Shown here: positions 52,393 through 61,734 of the stretch, one piece after another
Layout: every line of letters starts with the position of its first letter
Position numbering within the stretch: position 1 is the first letter of the stretch
From: Silicimonas algicola
GTDB lineage: Bacteria; Pseudomonadota; Alphaproteobacteria; Rhodobacterales; Rhodobacteraceae
Direction of reading: 5' to 3'
NCBI RefSeq assembly: GCF_003148765.1
Contig: NZ_QGGV01000013.1
Location: 62,001-126,000, forward strand
DNA length: 64,000 nt
Notes under the pieces: model-generated
What the model was told of the DNA's origin: nothing
The model's database searches: none
What the model saw: the letters and a program-made list of their open reading frames with translations, nothing else
Translations under genes and position numbers: made by a program

Positions 52393-53679
52393 ATGGCTGA
52401 AAATCGAAGTGCAGCAAGTAGCGGTAGTACTGCAGCCAAGTTGCAGCCCTTGGCCGGAATAAGAGTGCTTGAGGTCGGCAGCGATATGGCTTTGTCATTT
52501 GGCGGCCGCCTGCTTTCTGATCTAGGCGCCGAAGTTATTAAGGTCGAGCCTCCAGGCGGCGGCGACCCATTGCGTCACGAAGGACCCTTGGTCGGAGAAC
52601 CCGGGACCGGTGAAGCCACAGCACTTTTTGGGTATCTCAACGCAGGTAAACGAAGCATCACACTTGATTGCACAAGGGCAAGTGGCGACGACATGCTCTC
52701 CCGAATTGCAAACAAATGTGACCTTGTGCTTTGGGCCCCGAGAGACACTTCGTCTTCCTCGCTAGAAGCCCTGTTGCTCGGGGCAGACGGGGACTCGCCA
52801 GCGCTGTTGACCGTTACGCCATATGGAATGCAGGGAACCGACGCACGGCGACCGGGAACGCCATTCATAGTTCAGCACTCCTCCGGCTTCGCCTTTCATC
52901 AAGCCGCACCCGTTACCGATCCAGAGAATACGCCCCCCGTTGCTTGCGCGGATAGGGAAGCCGCTCTGACCGTCGGCCTCGTCGTAGGGATTTCGGCACT
53001 CTGGGCGATTGAGGCCGCGCGCGGCTCCAATAGCGCCCCTCTCGTGGATCTCTCAGCCGAAGATGTCTTCGCCTACATGCTGGTAGAACCGTATGCTGAG
53101 GCCAACGGCGAGCATGCACGATATAATCGGCAGCGCGAACCGGGCAGCGGAACCGCGGTGGTCGGGGGTCTTGTCTGGTACCTGCCATGTGCTGACGGCG
53201 CCATACTTGTTTCCCCGCGAGAGGACCATCAGTGGGCAAACTGGGTCCATGTGATGGGGAGCCCGGATTGGGCCAAGGATCCAGAGCTCTGCGGCAGTCG
53301 ACCTGTCCGGACAAAGAACGCGGAGAGATTGCAGGAATTGATGGCAGAATGGTCTGCCACACAAGCGGCGAATGATGTTTTTGTCGCCGCACAGGAAAAC
53401 AGAGTCGCCTGCTTTCCCTTGAGCAGTGCAGATGATCTCTTGGCAAACCCTCAATTAGAGCACCGAAGATTCTTCTCGTCTCTGGATTGTGGGAACGGAC
53501 AAACTGTACCAATTCCCGGGCTGCCATTCCACATGCGAGACGGAGAAGGGCGGGTCCTCGAGAAGGGGACAACAGTTCAGTCACCGGCGCTGGGCGAGGG
53601 AAACCAAAAGATAATTTTCGATGGCTTTGAGTTAGATGACACTTGGATTGAAACGCTTGTGCGATATCAGCTTGTTTAG
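52393..53679 (+). CDS. CaiB/BaiF class III CoA-transferase, subunit 1
   Basis: 428 residues. Family blocks: LAGIRVLEVGSDMALSFGGR, LLSDLGAEVIKVEPPGGGDP, GYLNAGKRSITLDC and ADREAALTVGLVVGISALWA, with the candidate catalytic Asp in the last. The central region (DVFAYMLVEPYAEANGEHAR) is divergent. It is 48 bases after the hydratase and nine before a second CaiB gene. Tandem unequal CaiB proteins form heteromers in BbsEF and SmtAB CoA-transferases, so this may be one subunit of a succinyl-CoA-dependent enzyme. Confidence 0.88.
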   Translation: MAENRSAASSGSTAAKLQPLAGIRVLEVGSDMALSFGGRLLSDLGAEVIKVEPPGGGDPLRHEGPLVGEPGTGEATALFGYLNAGKRSITLDCTRASGDDMLSRIANKCDLVLWAPRDTSSSSLEALLLGADGDSPALLTVTPYGMQGTDARRPGTPFIVQHSSGFAFHQAAPVTDPENTPPVACADREAALTVGLVVGISALWAIEAARGSNSAPLVDLSAEDVFAYMLVEPYAEANGEHARYNRQREPGSGTAVVGGLVWYLPCADGAILVSPREDHQWANWVHVMGSPDWAKDPELCGSRPVRTKNAERLQELMAEWSATQAANDVFVAAQENRVACFPLSSADDLLANPQLEHRRFFSSLDCGNGQTVPIPGLPFHMRDGEGRVLEKGTTVQSPALGEGNQKIIFDGFELDDTWIETLVRYQLV

Positions 53680-53688
53680 GAGGCGACT

Positions 53689-54858
53689 ATGGAACCGCTA
53701 GTTCTAAAAGGGCTACGAGTTATTGATTTCAGCTGGGTGATGGCGGGACCAATGGCGACCAAGATGCTTGGAGCGCTAGGCGCAGAAATAATTAAAATAG
53801 AGTCCACCACCCGTCCCGAATTTGCCAGCCGAGGTGGATGGTTCTCGGTTATCAACAACAATAAGAAGAGCTGTACAATCAACATCCGCACCGAAGAGGG
53901 ACAGAACGCAATTCGACAACTCGTAGCTCAAAGCGATGTGGTTGTGGAGAACTTTTCGTCACGTGTTCTCAAGAAATACGGATTGACCTTTGATGATTTG
54001 AAAATCATAAACCCGAGGCTGATCTATGTCTCTGCCTCCGGAGTTGGTCGGACCGGGCCCCAGGCAGACTACCTCGCGTACGGAACGCTCCTTCAGTCAT
54101 ATAGCGGCCGAGTAAACCTGGTCGGAACCCCCAATCGTTACCTCGAGGCTATGGGAATAAGCCCGGCCTGGACCGACCCCATCACCGCATTCTGGGAGGT
54201 GTTCGCAATTCTTGGCGCCCTCCAACATCGTCGCAGGACGGGAACTGGATCGTATATTGATCTCTCAATGCTTGAGAGCACAGTTGCTTTGCTTCCGGAG
54301 ACGCTTCTGCGTACAGCACTTGGCGGGCCGATGATGCCGGCAGGCGGCGATGCTGAGATAGGCTCGGCGCCATCCGGGTGCTATCGCTGCAGAGGAGATG
54401 ACTCCTGGATCGCCATTTCTGTCCGCAGCGATGACGAATGGCACGCGCTCTGTGGTCGGATGGGAAGAGTCGATCTTGTGGGCGAAGCTGCGAATTCTGA
54501 CGCCGCGCGTCGCTGGCGAAACCGTGCTTCCCTGAATTCTGCGGTCGCGCAATGGACCCTGACCCAGGATACGCGGAAGATCGAGCGGGAGCTGCAGTCG
54601 GTCGGCGTTCCAGCCAGCCGATCGCGCAGCATCAATGACCTTCTTGTCGATCAGCACCTCAAACAGCGTGCTGTCTTCACTTCGCTACCCGGCGGTCAAC
54701 GCACAATCGCTCTTCCTTGGGCGGATCGCGACATGTGGCGCGGCAACCTCACGCCATCACCTGAGCTGGGCGGCGACAACGACTATGTGTTTGGCGAGCT
54801 TCTCGGCTACGACAGAGAAGAGCGGGAGAGGCTTGTAGAAGAAGGCGTGATACAGTGA
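53689..54858 (+). CDS. CaiB/BaiF class III CoA-transferase, subunit 2
   Basis: 389 residues, the typical length. Blocks: LKGLRVIDFSWVMAGPMATK, LGALGAEIIKIESTTRPEF, NNNKKSCTINIRTEEGQ, FSSRVLKKYGLTFDDLKIIN, SASGVGRTGPQADYLAYGTL and the catalytic Asp in SPAWTDPITAFWEVFAILGA. An AGGAGGCGACT ribosome site overlaps the end of the previous gene. With subunit 1 it should activate a carboxylic acid by CoA transfer. It ends the plus-strand operon. Confidence 0.92.
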   Translation: MEPLVLKGLRVIDFSWVMAGPMATKMLGALGAEIIKIESTTRPEFASRGGWFSVINNNKKSCTINIRTEEGQNAIRQLVAQSDVVVENFSSRVLKKYGLTFDDLKIINPRLIYVSASGVGRTGPQADYLAYGTLLQSYSGRVNLVGTPNRYLEAMGISPAWTDPITAFWEVFAILGALQHRRRTGTGSYIDLSMLESTVALLPETLLRTALGGPMMPAGGDAEIGSAPSGCYRCRGDDSWIAISVRSDDEWHALCGRMGRVDLVGEAANSDAARRWRNRASLNSAVAQWTLTQDTRKIERELQSVGVPASRSRSINDLLVDQHLKQRAVFTSLPGGQRTIALPWADRDMWRGNLTPSPELGGDNDYVFGELLGYDREERERLVEEGVIQ

Positions 54859-54889
54859 ATGAGGCAGGCGACCACCAAGCCGCCATGCG

Positions 54890-55582
54890 TTAGAGCGTGA
54901 TCGGCTCTAACACCTTAGGCTCGATCACGTTGACCCCTGGAAGTCCATCCCGCAACGCCGTGGTCGACTGCTCGAGAAGCGGGAAAGTCTTGTAGTGACA
55001 CGGAATCACAGTCTTGAAGTTGAAGAATCTTCGCGCGGCAAATGCCGCACGGTTCATGTCCATCGTGAAGTGCCCGCCAGCGCATATCAAGCCGATCTCA
55101 GGGTGGTGAAGTTCCTCAAAGATTGCCATATCAGCCATTACATCGGTATCACCCGAAAAGTAAATCGTTCGACCACCTCTTTCGATCATAAAGCCGGCCT
55201 CGGCGCCAACATAAATGGGACCGCTTTCCCCCAAAATCGACGACGAGTGCGACGCTGCGACCATTGTTACATTCACGGTACCGAGCGCCACTGTTCCACC
55301 GTTATTAAAGCCAATAGTTTTAAGGCGCTCGTGCTCCGACCACCAGCTTGAGAGCTCAGCCTTACAAAGTATCGGTATCCCGAGTTCTCTCGCAACTGCC
55401 GGCGCATCAGAGGCATGGTCCGAATGACCGTGGCTGATAAGTATCGCACTCGCCCCTGCGATTGCTTCAGGTCGTCGATCTCCTGGGAAGGAAGGATTGC
55501 CGCTGAGCCAGGGATCGACAAGTAGAACCTGGTCGCCCAGTTCGATGCGAAAGCCCGAATGGCCAAGCCACGTCATCCTCAT
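54890..55582 (-). CDS. UPF0173-type metal-dependent hydrolase
   Basis: 230 residues from ATG 55580-55582 (AAGGGGGGACAGC upstream). The metallo-beta-lactamase fold carries an intact metal motif ILISHGHSDHASDAPAV, then MIERGGRTIYFSGDTDV and TVIPCHYKTFPLLEQ. The start MTWLGHSGFRIELGDQVLLV is diagnostic of the UPF0173/YtkL group. The substrate is unknown; in a CoA-ester pathway a thioesterase or lactonase role is possible. Encoded opposite to its neighbours. Confidence 0.9.
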   Translation of the reverse strand: MRMTWLGHSGFRIELGDQVLLVDPWLSGNPSFPGDRRPEAIAGASAILISHGHSDHASDAPAVARELGIPILCKAELSSWWSEHERLKTIGFNNGGTVALGTVNVTMVAASHSSSILGESGPIYVGAEAGFMIERGGRTIYFSGDTDVMADMAIFEELHHPEIGLICAGGHFTMDMNRAAFAARRFFNFKTVIPCHYKTFPLLEQSTTALRDGLPGVNVIEPKVLEPITL

Positions 55583-55800
55583 GCTGTCCCCCCTTGGGTT
55601 CCGCGATGTGATCCGCGGTGCGGAAACTGGAAATAATGTCGACAGTTTGGCACTGCCTTGGCGCAATGGCAAGAGCCAACACCGGTCCTTTTTACTGTTT
55701 TTCATCATTATAGCCGCGGAAGTGGCGGCAGTGAGCCTTGACATCGCCAACCTTGTCGACACTAACTTGAAAATGCTTATCTGGTGAGGCGAGGCGCGAA

Positions 55801-56625
55801 ATGAAGAATTGGCTAATCACGGGCGCATCCAGAGGTCTCGGCAAAGCAATGGCGCAGACAGCCCTTTCCCGAGGCGACAAGGTAGTTCTCGCCGGCCGGC
55901 GGCTAGGGGCTGTTCAGGCCGTTGCGGACGCTGAGCCATCCCGGGCATTGGCCGTACAGATCGACGTTACAGATGGTGAAAGTGTGCGAAGAGGCACGGC
56001 GGAAGCGATCGCCTGGTCGCCAAGCATTGATGTTCTGGTGAACAACGCCGGCCACGGGCTCCATGGAGCCGTCGAAGAAGTCAGCGATGAGGAGGCGCGG
56101 GAAGTCTTTGAGGTCAACTTTTTCGGTCAGCTGAGAGTGTTGCGGGCCGTCTTGCCGCACATGCGACGACAGCGCCGCGGTCACGTCATCAACATCGGCT
56201 CAATATCCGGGTTACTCTCCGCTGCAGGCACCGGTCTCTACAGCGCGACGAAATTCGCATTAGAAGGCGTCTCTGAGGCCATGCAGGCGGAGCTCGCGCC
56301 ACTCGGGGTTTTCGTGACGATAGTTGAGCCTGGCCCGTTCCGCACGGATTTCAACGGCACTTCGCTTCTTCGTGCCGAAGCTCCCATCGATGACTATTCA
56401 GACACAGCTGGTAGACGCACGGCCTCCTTGCGAACAACCAGTGGCAAGCAATCCGGCGATCCCGTCAAGGCGGCTGAGTTGATATACAAGATCGCAGGAA
56501 GCGATGCGCCCCCCCTGCACCTAGTCCTCGGCGACATCGCCATAGAGCGGGCTAGAGGCAAGTTAAGAGCTCTGGCCTCAGAGATTGACGCTTGGGAAGC
56601 TCCAAGTCGAGCCACGGCCTACTAG
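55801..56625 (+). CDS. Short-chain dehydrogenase/reductase
   Basis: 274 residues of the classical SDR type. Cofactor motif WLITGASRGLGKAMAQTAL, NNAGHG at about 81-86, catalytic SGLLSAAGTGLYSATKFALE (Ser and Tyr-x3-Lys), and IVEPGPFRTDF after it. The sequence AGRR after the second strand suggests NADP preference. It may oxidise or reduce a hydroxy intermediate of the same pathway. Twelve bases separate it from the first thioesterase gene, so the three plus-strand genes form a unit. Confidence 0.92.
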   Translation: MKNWLITGASRGLGKAMAQTALSRGDKVVLAGRRLGAVQAVADAEPSRALAVQIDVTDGESVRRGTAEAIAWSPSIDVLVNNAGHGLHGAVEEVSDEEAREVFEVNFFGQLRVLRAVLPHMRRQRRGHVINIGSISGLLSAAGTGLYSATKFALEGVSEAMQAELAPLGVFVTIVEPGPFRTDFNGTSLLRAEAPIDDYSDTAGRRTASLRTTSGKQSGDPVKAAELIYKIAGSDAPPLHLVLGDIAIERARGKLRALASEIDAWEAPSRATAY

Positions 56626-56636
56626 AGGATTGGCGG

Positions 56637-57047
56637 ATGGACGCCTTCGACTTTGCTGCGCACGGCTGGAAGCTGCACGACCAAGAAGGATTTCTAGGTC
56701 TCATTGGCCCGGTCTGGGAACGCGAGGAGGATCTTGGTCCTGCCCTTGCCTTTCAGGCGGGGGAAAAGCATCGGAACAAGCGTGGAGTCGTTCAGGGCGG
56801 AATGCTCATGACGGTGGCAGATCGCCTCATCGGCAACTTCGCTCGTAGCCGAAACCTACAACGCCCTCAGGCGACGATACAGCTGGATGTCCATTTTTTG
56901 GCTGCCGTCAAGATTGGCGACGTCGTCATGGGCCGCGCCGAAATGATGCGAGACACTCGTGCTTTGATGTTTCTCAGAGGCGAACTCTGCGTCGCCGAAA
57001 GAGTGGTCGTCATAGCAAACGGTGTCTGGAAAAAGTTGGACACGTAA
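56637..57047 (+). CDS. PaaI-type hotdog thioesterase 1
   Basis: 136 residues from ATG 56637. Hotdog core: FQAGEKHRNKRGVVQGGMLM then TVADRLIGNFARSR, where VVQGGMLMTVAD is the PaaI/4HBT HGGxxxxxxD-like helix with Gln-Gly for the usual His-Gly. LDVHFLAAVKIGDVVMGRAE is the second strand set. Predicted to hydrolyse an acyl-CoA. Followed after 36 bases by a second, different hotdog gene. Confidence 0.85.
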   Translation: MDAFDFAAHGWKLHDQEGFLGLIGPVWEREEDLGPALAFQAGEKHRNKRGVVQGGMLMTVADRLIGNFARSRNLQRPQATIQLDVHFLAAVKIGDVVMGRAEMMRDTRALMFLRGELCVAERVVVIANGVWKKLDT

Positions 57048-57083
57048 GTCGCCAAAGGGGCGCCCAAGGAGGAACCAGATCAA

Positions 57084-57527
57084 ATGACGTCAGCTGCCCC
57101 GGACTTCGCGAACCCGTTCCCAGACTACTTGGGCATCGTCATAGATGACTGGTCGGAGGATTATGTGCGTCTTGCACTTCAGGTTGAGCCGCATCACACG
57201 AACTTATCCGGTCGCGTGCATGGCGGGTTAGTGACGGCGTTGCTGGAGTATGGCGCCGGGCTTTGCGGCCTCTACTGCAAGGTTCCTGGCAACATTCGCT
57301 ATGGAATGACACTCTCCATCACTTGCAATTTCTTGGCTCCTGCAGACGGGCCCGATCTATTCGTCACCGCGCGCAAGAGCGGCGGCGGACGGACCACGTA
57401 CTTCGCCGATGCTGAGATACGGGGCGGCGACGAAATCCTCGCAGCGAAATCCTCTAGCATTCACCGATATCGGACAGGTAACGAAAAGCTTGAGGGCGTA
57501 CCCGTATCCCATACGGACGTCGGTTAG
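57084..57527 (+). CDS. PaaI-type hotdog thioesterase 2
   Basis: 147 residues. Motif LSGRVHGGLVTALLEYGAGL is a standard PaaI active-site helix, with Gly-Arg-Val-His-Gly-Gly and a catalytic acidic residue (Glu) in it. MTLSITCNFLAPADGPDLFV follows. GGAGGAACCAGATCAA is a strong ribosome site. Its stop overlaps the convergent HMG-CoA-lyase-like gene by four bases. The two thioesterases share only fold-level similarity, so they probably act on different esters. Confidence 0.88.
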   Translation: MTSAAPDFANPFPDYLGIVIDDWSEDYVRLALQVEPHHTNLSGRVHGGLVTALLEYGAGLCGLYCKVPGNIRYGMTLSITCNFLAPADGPDLFVTARKSGGGRTTYFADAEIRGGDEILAAKSSSIHRYRTGNEKLEGVPVSHTDVG

Positions 57528-58471
57528 CCGCGATACTCGCTGAGCGTTCCACCACGGATTAGCTTGCCAGCAGAAGGATGTCCCACCAAACGCTCTGCCA
57601 AGCGAGCGACGGACACCAACGCATCAAGATCCACGCTCGTCTCAATGCCAGTCTCTAGGCACATAAAGGCGAAGTCCTCAGTGCAGATGTTTCCTGCCGC
57701 CCCTTTGTTTCCAGCGAAGGGACAACCGCCCAAGCCAGCTATTGAGGCGTCAAACTCCCGTAATCCCATTTGAAGCGCAGCGAGAGCATTAGCCATTGCT
57801 AGCCCGCGGGTGTCGTGGAGATGAAGCTTTAGCTCAAGCTCAGGCCAGCGGGACCTTAGGGTTCCGATTAGAAAAGTAACGTGGCGCGGACTGGCCCAAC
57901 CCATCGTATCGGCAAGCGCCAACTTTCTGAGGTTGACGCCATGGTCGGCCAAGAGATTGCGGGAACGGGCGACCATCTCCACGACTCGCTTCACGGGAAC
58001 TTCGCCCTCGAAGTTGCATCCAAAGGCAGCCATGATGCTAACGCAGTCTGGTGCTACACCGATTGCTTTGTAGAGGTCGATCCAGTCGGCTGCCTGCGCA
58101 AATGTCTCCTCTATGTCGCGGTTGGTGTTGCGTTTGACAAAGGCTTCGCTCGCAGCAAGGTGAATCCAGCCTTCAATATCCACGGTGCCAGCGGCAATTG
58201 CCTGATTGAGCCCTCGCGAGTTTAACCATAGTGCGCGATATGCAACGCCCGGACGGCGCTGAAGCGTTCCAAGAAGGGCCGCGGTATCGGCCATCTGCGG
58301 GACAGCCTTTGGACTCACAAACGATCCAACCTCGATTTCCGTCAATCCGGCCTCCGCAAGGGCTTCGACCAATTCCTTCCGCTCGGCGATCGTCAGGATC
58401 TTTGCCTCGATCTGGAGCCCATCGCGTGGTCCGACCTCCATGATATGGACAGCCTTTGGCAAGTCAGACAC
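57524..58471 (-). CDS. HMG-CoA lyase-family enzyme
   Basis: 315 residues of the DRE-TIM/HMGL type. Catalytic Arg-Asp in MEVGPRDGLQIEAKILT, metal ligands in LKLHLHDTRGLAMANALA (HxH) and the signature SIAGLGGCPFAGNKGAAGN with the catalytic Cys. The length and SFVSPKAVPQMADTAAL match hydroxymethylglutaryl-CoA lyases, which release acetyl-CoA and acetoacetate. Close homologues may cleave other 3-hydroxy-acyl-CoAs, including citramalyl-type esters. In this cluster it is the probable carbon-carbon cleaving step. Confidence 0.92.
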   Translation of the reverse strand: MSDLPKAVHIMEVGPRDGLQIEAKILTIAERKELVEALAEAGLTEIEVGSFVSPKAVPQMADTAALLGTLQRRPGVAYRALWLNSRGLNQAIAAGTVDIEGWIHLAASEAFVKRNTNRDIEETFAQAADWIDLYKAIGVAPDCVSIMAAFGCNFEGEVPVKRVVEMVARSRNLLADHGVNLRKLALADTMGWASPRHVTFLIGTLRSRWPELELKLHLHDTRGLAMANALAALQMGLREFDASIAGLGGCPFAGNKGAAGNICTEDFAFMCLETGIETSVDLDALVSVARLAERLVGHPSAGKLIRGGTLSEYRG

Positions 58472-58682
58472 GGCTCACTCCAAACATTGGAAAGGGTTGG
58501 CTGGCGAAACTCCCTAAGGCGCCGACGTCAAAAGATCCTGTATCAAGAGACCGAGACAGGCGCAGCCCTCCAATATGGAAACGAAACCACTTCTGATTGT
58601 CAATGATCCGAGCATGTCGAGTCAAGCCATCAGTAGTAAAATAATCCAACGCTGATGCCAAGGCAGCTAGGTTATTGCACAT
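58464..58682 (-). CDS. Possible small protein before the lyase gene
   Basis: 72 codons starting MCNNLAALASALDYFTTDGL, with CGGGAGACGACG before the ATG, overlapping the lyase start by eight bases. This spacing is consistent with translational coupling. No family match is known to me, and the sequence has no strong features, so it may be a leader frame only. Confidence 0.35.
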   Translation of the reverse strand: MCNNLAALASALDYFTTDGLTRHARIIDNQKWFRFHIGGLRLSRSLDTGSFDVGALGSFASQPFPMFGVSRV

Positions 58683-58799
58683 CGTCGTCTCCCGGAATAT
58701 CTATGCTCTACTTGGTGAAGTCGAAGTTAGCAGCTCCTTACTTGCGGCTGTATCGGATGGTTCTCGGCCTTGCCTGAATTGATTTGGATAGGAGACAGA

Positions 58800-59597
58800 A
58801 TGCATACCTCGCACCCCCCCAAACTCCCATCGTTCAGGATAGACATTCGTGGTGGATACGCCATCGTCACGATTGATAGGCCGCCGGTAAACGCATTCAG
58901 CAGGGAGACTTATTCGGAACTAAACGAAGTAATCTCGTTCATCGAAGCGACGCCCGCGATCAGGGCCATGGTTCTCGCCTGCGCGGACGACGCGCGCGCA
59001 TGGATCGGAGGAGGTGACCTACACGAATTTCTGACGCTAACCTCCGAAGAAGCCCGCCGAGACCGGCACGCGTTCATCGAAGTCGTTACCGACCGACTCT
59101 ACCATCTCTCCCGTCCGACAATTGCGGCCGTTTCGATGCCGGCGCCAGGCGGCGGGATGGTTCTAGCGAGTTTCTGCGATATCATCATCGCGGCCGAAGA
59201 GACTTTTTTTTCAATGCCGGAGGTAGACAGAGGCCTGACAGGCGGTGCAGGTTCATACTTGAACCGACTGAACCTTCCCGTTCCTATCATCCGCGAGATC
59301 ATCTTGACCGGGCGAAAGTTCTCAGCCGCAGAGCTGAAAGAACACGGCTTTGTCAACTACGTCCTTCCGAAGGATGCCGTCCTGCCAAAGGCAATCGAGC
59401 TGGCGGAAATTATCGCCCGAAAAAGCGCAGCGACCATCACTGCAATTAAGCGCGGGGCGAACAACATCGACAAAGTTGGTTGGGACCAGGGGCGGACGGA
59501 CGCGCACCAGGCAAGCGAACAGCTTGTCACCGGTCCAGACTATAAGGAGGCGATAAATGCGTTTCTGGAGAAGCGAGAACCAAAATTCAATCAGTAA
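58800..59597 (+). CDS. Enoyl-CoA hydratase/isomerase (crotonase family)
   Basis: 265 residues, ATAGGAGACAGA before the ATG. Crotonase features: VTIDRPPVNAFSRETYSELN, first oxyanion-hole region DDARAWIGGGDLHEF, second MPAPGGGMVLASFCDIIIAA and TFFSMPEVDRGLTGGAG. Together with the adjacent lyase, it could be a 3-methylglutaconyl-CoA-hydratase-like enzyme that produces the lyase substrate. It is divergent from the lyase gene across a 117-base intergenic segment after the small frame. Confidence 0.92.
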   Translation: MHTSHPPKLPSFRIDIRGGYAIVTIDRPPVNAFSRETYSELNEVISFIEATPAIRAMVLACADDARAWIGGGDLHEFLTLTSEEARRDRHAFIEVVTDRLYHLSRPTIAAVSMPAPGGGMVLASFCDIIIAAEETFFSMPEVDRGLTGGAGSYLNRLNLPVPIIREIILTGRKFSAAELKEHGFVNYVLPKDAVLPKAIELAEIIARKSAATITAIKRGANNIDKVGWDQGRTDAHQASEQLVTGPDYKEAINAFLEKREPKFNQ

Positions 59598-59678
59598 CTA
59601 TAATTGTTCGACCATTACGTCAAGAGTTCGCAGCCTGGGCGCTTCGAAGAGCCATAAGGCGCTGACAAATCCTGATCC

Positions 59679-61193
59679 TCAGTCCTCATTGGCCGCAGGT
59701 AGAACTCGCTTGGATTTAAAGCGCTCCATTATCATTGGAAGAACCGCCATCAATACGATCAATGCCCAAAGAGTGAGAGCCACTGGGCTGCCAAAAAGAA
59801 TCGACCAATCACCATTACTCAGACTGATGGCTCGGCGAAGATTAGTTTCCATATCTCCACCCAGAAGAATGCCTAGAACAATAGGAACAAGTGGGATATC
59901 CACCAACCGCAGGAAATATGCGAAAGTCCCCATCGCGATCATCATATAGATATCAAAAACGCTGTGGCTGATGGCGTAGACGCCGACGAAACAAATCAAG
60001 GCTACGATCGGCAGAAGTAGCTGTACCGGGACGCTCAAGAGCCGGACAAAAATGCCTACCAGAGGCAGGTTGAGCACGAGCAGCACGACGTTCGACATAT
60101 AAAGTGCGGCTATCAGACCCCAAGCAACGTCAGGCCGTTGTGTGAAAAGCAGTGGTCCGGGAGTGACATTAAGAGAAATCAATACGCCGAGCAGCACTGC
60201 CGTCGTACCGCTGCCAGGGATGCCCAGCGCCAACATTGGAACGAGCGCCCCCCCTGCAGCAGCGTTGTTTCCAGCCTCCGGCGCGGCGACGCCCCTCGGA
60301 TCTCCTGTTCCAAATGTGCCTTCTTTGTCTACCCACTTTCGCTCCAGACTGTAGGCAGCAAAGCTACCTAGTGTTGCGCCGGCACCCGGAAGGACACCGC
60401 AGACGAAGCCAATGAAGGAGCTGCGTATCATGGTAAAGAAAGTGCGCCTCAGGACTGCCAGTCCCACTACGGTCTTCCCAACTTTCGCTTTGAACGTGCT
60501 ACCCGTTCCTTGTGATCTGAGGAGCCAAAGCACCTCGCTGATGGCAAAGAACCCAATAATTGCAACAATGGGATCCACCCCCTCAAACAGCTTCATTTCA
60601 TTGAAGGTGAATCTTGGCACGCCCGTATGCAGGTCTAAACCTACGGTTGAGATAACGAGACCGATGAGCGTGGCGATCCATGTCTTCACGACGTGACCCG
60701 TAGCCAATCCCCCCAGAAGCGCGAATGCGAGGACATATAGCAAGAAATACTCTGCCGAGCCGAAAAGCAGCGCAAATTGGACCAATGCCGGCGCAAGCAG
60801 AGTGAGACCGATCGTCGCCACCGTAGCGCCGACAAAAGACGCGATTGCGGTGATCGCAAGCGCCTCACCGGCACGCCCAGCCTTGGCCATCGGATAGCCG
60901 TCAAGTACCGTCATCATCGCCGGCTCGTCGCCCGGGATGTTCAGAAGAATGCTTGATATCCTACCGCCGAACATCGCGCCGTAGTAGATGTTCACGAGGA
61001 ATATCAGGGCGGAACTGGCCTGCAAGTCCATCGCGAAAGCAAGTGGAATCAGGATTGCGACGCCGTTTGCGGGACCCAGTCCAGGTAAGGCGCCAAAGAG
61101 CGTCCCGAGGAAGGCTCCGAGCAGCGCGAGAGCGAGGTTTTGAGGCTCCAAAGCGATCAGGAAGCCGCCATAGAGCTGAAAAAGAGTATCCAT
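59679..61193 (-). CDS. tctA: Tripartite carboxylate transporter, large permease (TctA)
   Basis: 504 residues with about 11-12 membrane segments. Signature loops: GALPGLGPANGVAILIPLAF near the N terminus, MMTVLDGYPMAKAGRAGEAL, GVLPGAGATLGSFAAYSLER and NNAAAGGALVPMLALGIPGS. It shares one base with the TctB stop (TAATG). Sodium- or proton-driven uptake of a di- or tricarboxylate delivered by TctC is expected. The orientation, convergent with the crotonase gene, and the surrounding CoA-ester genes suggest the substrate feeds the pathway. Confidence 0.95.
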   Translation of the reverse strand: MDTLFQLYGGFLIALEPQNLALALLGAFLGTLFGALPGLGPANGVAILIPLAFAMDLQASSALIFLVNIYYGAMFGGRISSILLNIPGDEPAMMTVLDGYPMAKAGRAGEALAITAIASFVGATVATIGLTLLAPALVQFALLFGSAEYFLLYVLAFALLGGLATGHVVKTWIATLIGLVISTVGLDLHTGVPRFTFNEMKLFEGVDPIVAIIGFFAISEVLWLLRSQGTGSTFKAKVGKTVVGLAVLRRTFFTMIRSSFIGFVCGVLPGAGATLGSFAAYSLERKWVDKEGTFGTGDPRGVAAPEAGNNAAAGGALVPMLALGIPGSGTTAVLLGVLISLNVTPGPLLFTQRPDVAWGLIAALYMSNVVLLVLNLPLVGIFVRLLSVPVQLLLPIVALICFVGVYAISHSVFDIYMMIAMGTFAYFLRLVDIPLVPIVLGILLGGDMETNLRRAISLSNGDWSILFGSPVALTLWALIVLMAVLPMIMERFKSKRVLPAANED

Positions 61194-61648
61194 TAGCTTT
61201 GACTCAGCCGCTCGATGACCGCACCAGTCGGCAAGGGGAGCCCAAAGATCCGGTCAAACAAGAGGTAGAGCACGACGCTGGATGCGACGCCAGTAGTACC
61301 AGCCTGGAGGAGCGTCCCGCGCTTGAGCACGACGAGCACCGCAACGAGCAGTGTGGATGAGATGATGAAGCCCAGATACTCTAGGACGATGCCATAGATC
61401 ACCATGACTAGAACAGCGATGATGGCCCGAATCGTGGCCGATCTCGAGACCGGAAGTTGCTCCGACGCGTCGGAGCCGGGCCATATTACGAGCGCCAAAC
61501 AGAACAGCCCCAATACCACGGCAAGCAGAACTGGAAACGCGTCAGGACCGAGGGGATCCGCCTTTAGTCTCGATGAAATACCTGCGCCCGTGAAGCCGTA
61601 GGTTATAGCGAAGACGAGTCCGATAAGCCCGGTCAATCGGTTGGTCAT
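61193..61648 (-). CDS. tctB: Tripartite carboxylate transporter, small permease (TctB)
   Basis: 151 residues with four membrane segments, e.g. TGLIGLVFAITYGFTGAG, FPVLLAVVLGLFCLALVIW, IRAIIAVLVMVIYGIVLEYL and ISSTLLVAVLVVLKRGTLL. The F-P-V-L element after the DPLGPDAFP loop is typical. It is translationally coupled to tctA, and a strong hairpin lies between it and tctC upstream. Confidence 0.92.
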   Translation of the reverse strand: MTNRLTGLIGLVFAITYGFTGAGISSRLKADPLGPDAFPVLLAVVLGLFCLALVIWPGSDASEQLPVSRSATIRAIIAVLVMVIYGIVLEYLGFIISSTLLVAVLVVLKRGTLLQAGTTGVASSVVLYLLFDRIFGLPLPTGAVIERLSQS

Positions 61649-61691
61649 TCGAAGCTCCTAGTCGATGGAATACGTCGACCACTGACGAAAT

Positions 61692-61724
61692 CATGCGGGC
61701 CCGGAACTCAACCGGGCCCGCATG
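61692..61724 (-). terminator. Perfect 13-bp stem-loop between tctC and tctB
   Basis: CATGCGGGCCCGG, loop AACTCAA, CCGGGCCCGCATG, ten bases after the tctC stop. There is no T-run, so partial termination or mRNA protection is likely. This would keep the binding protein more abundant than the permease. Confidence 0.75.
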
Positions 61725-61734
61725 TTCAGACATT

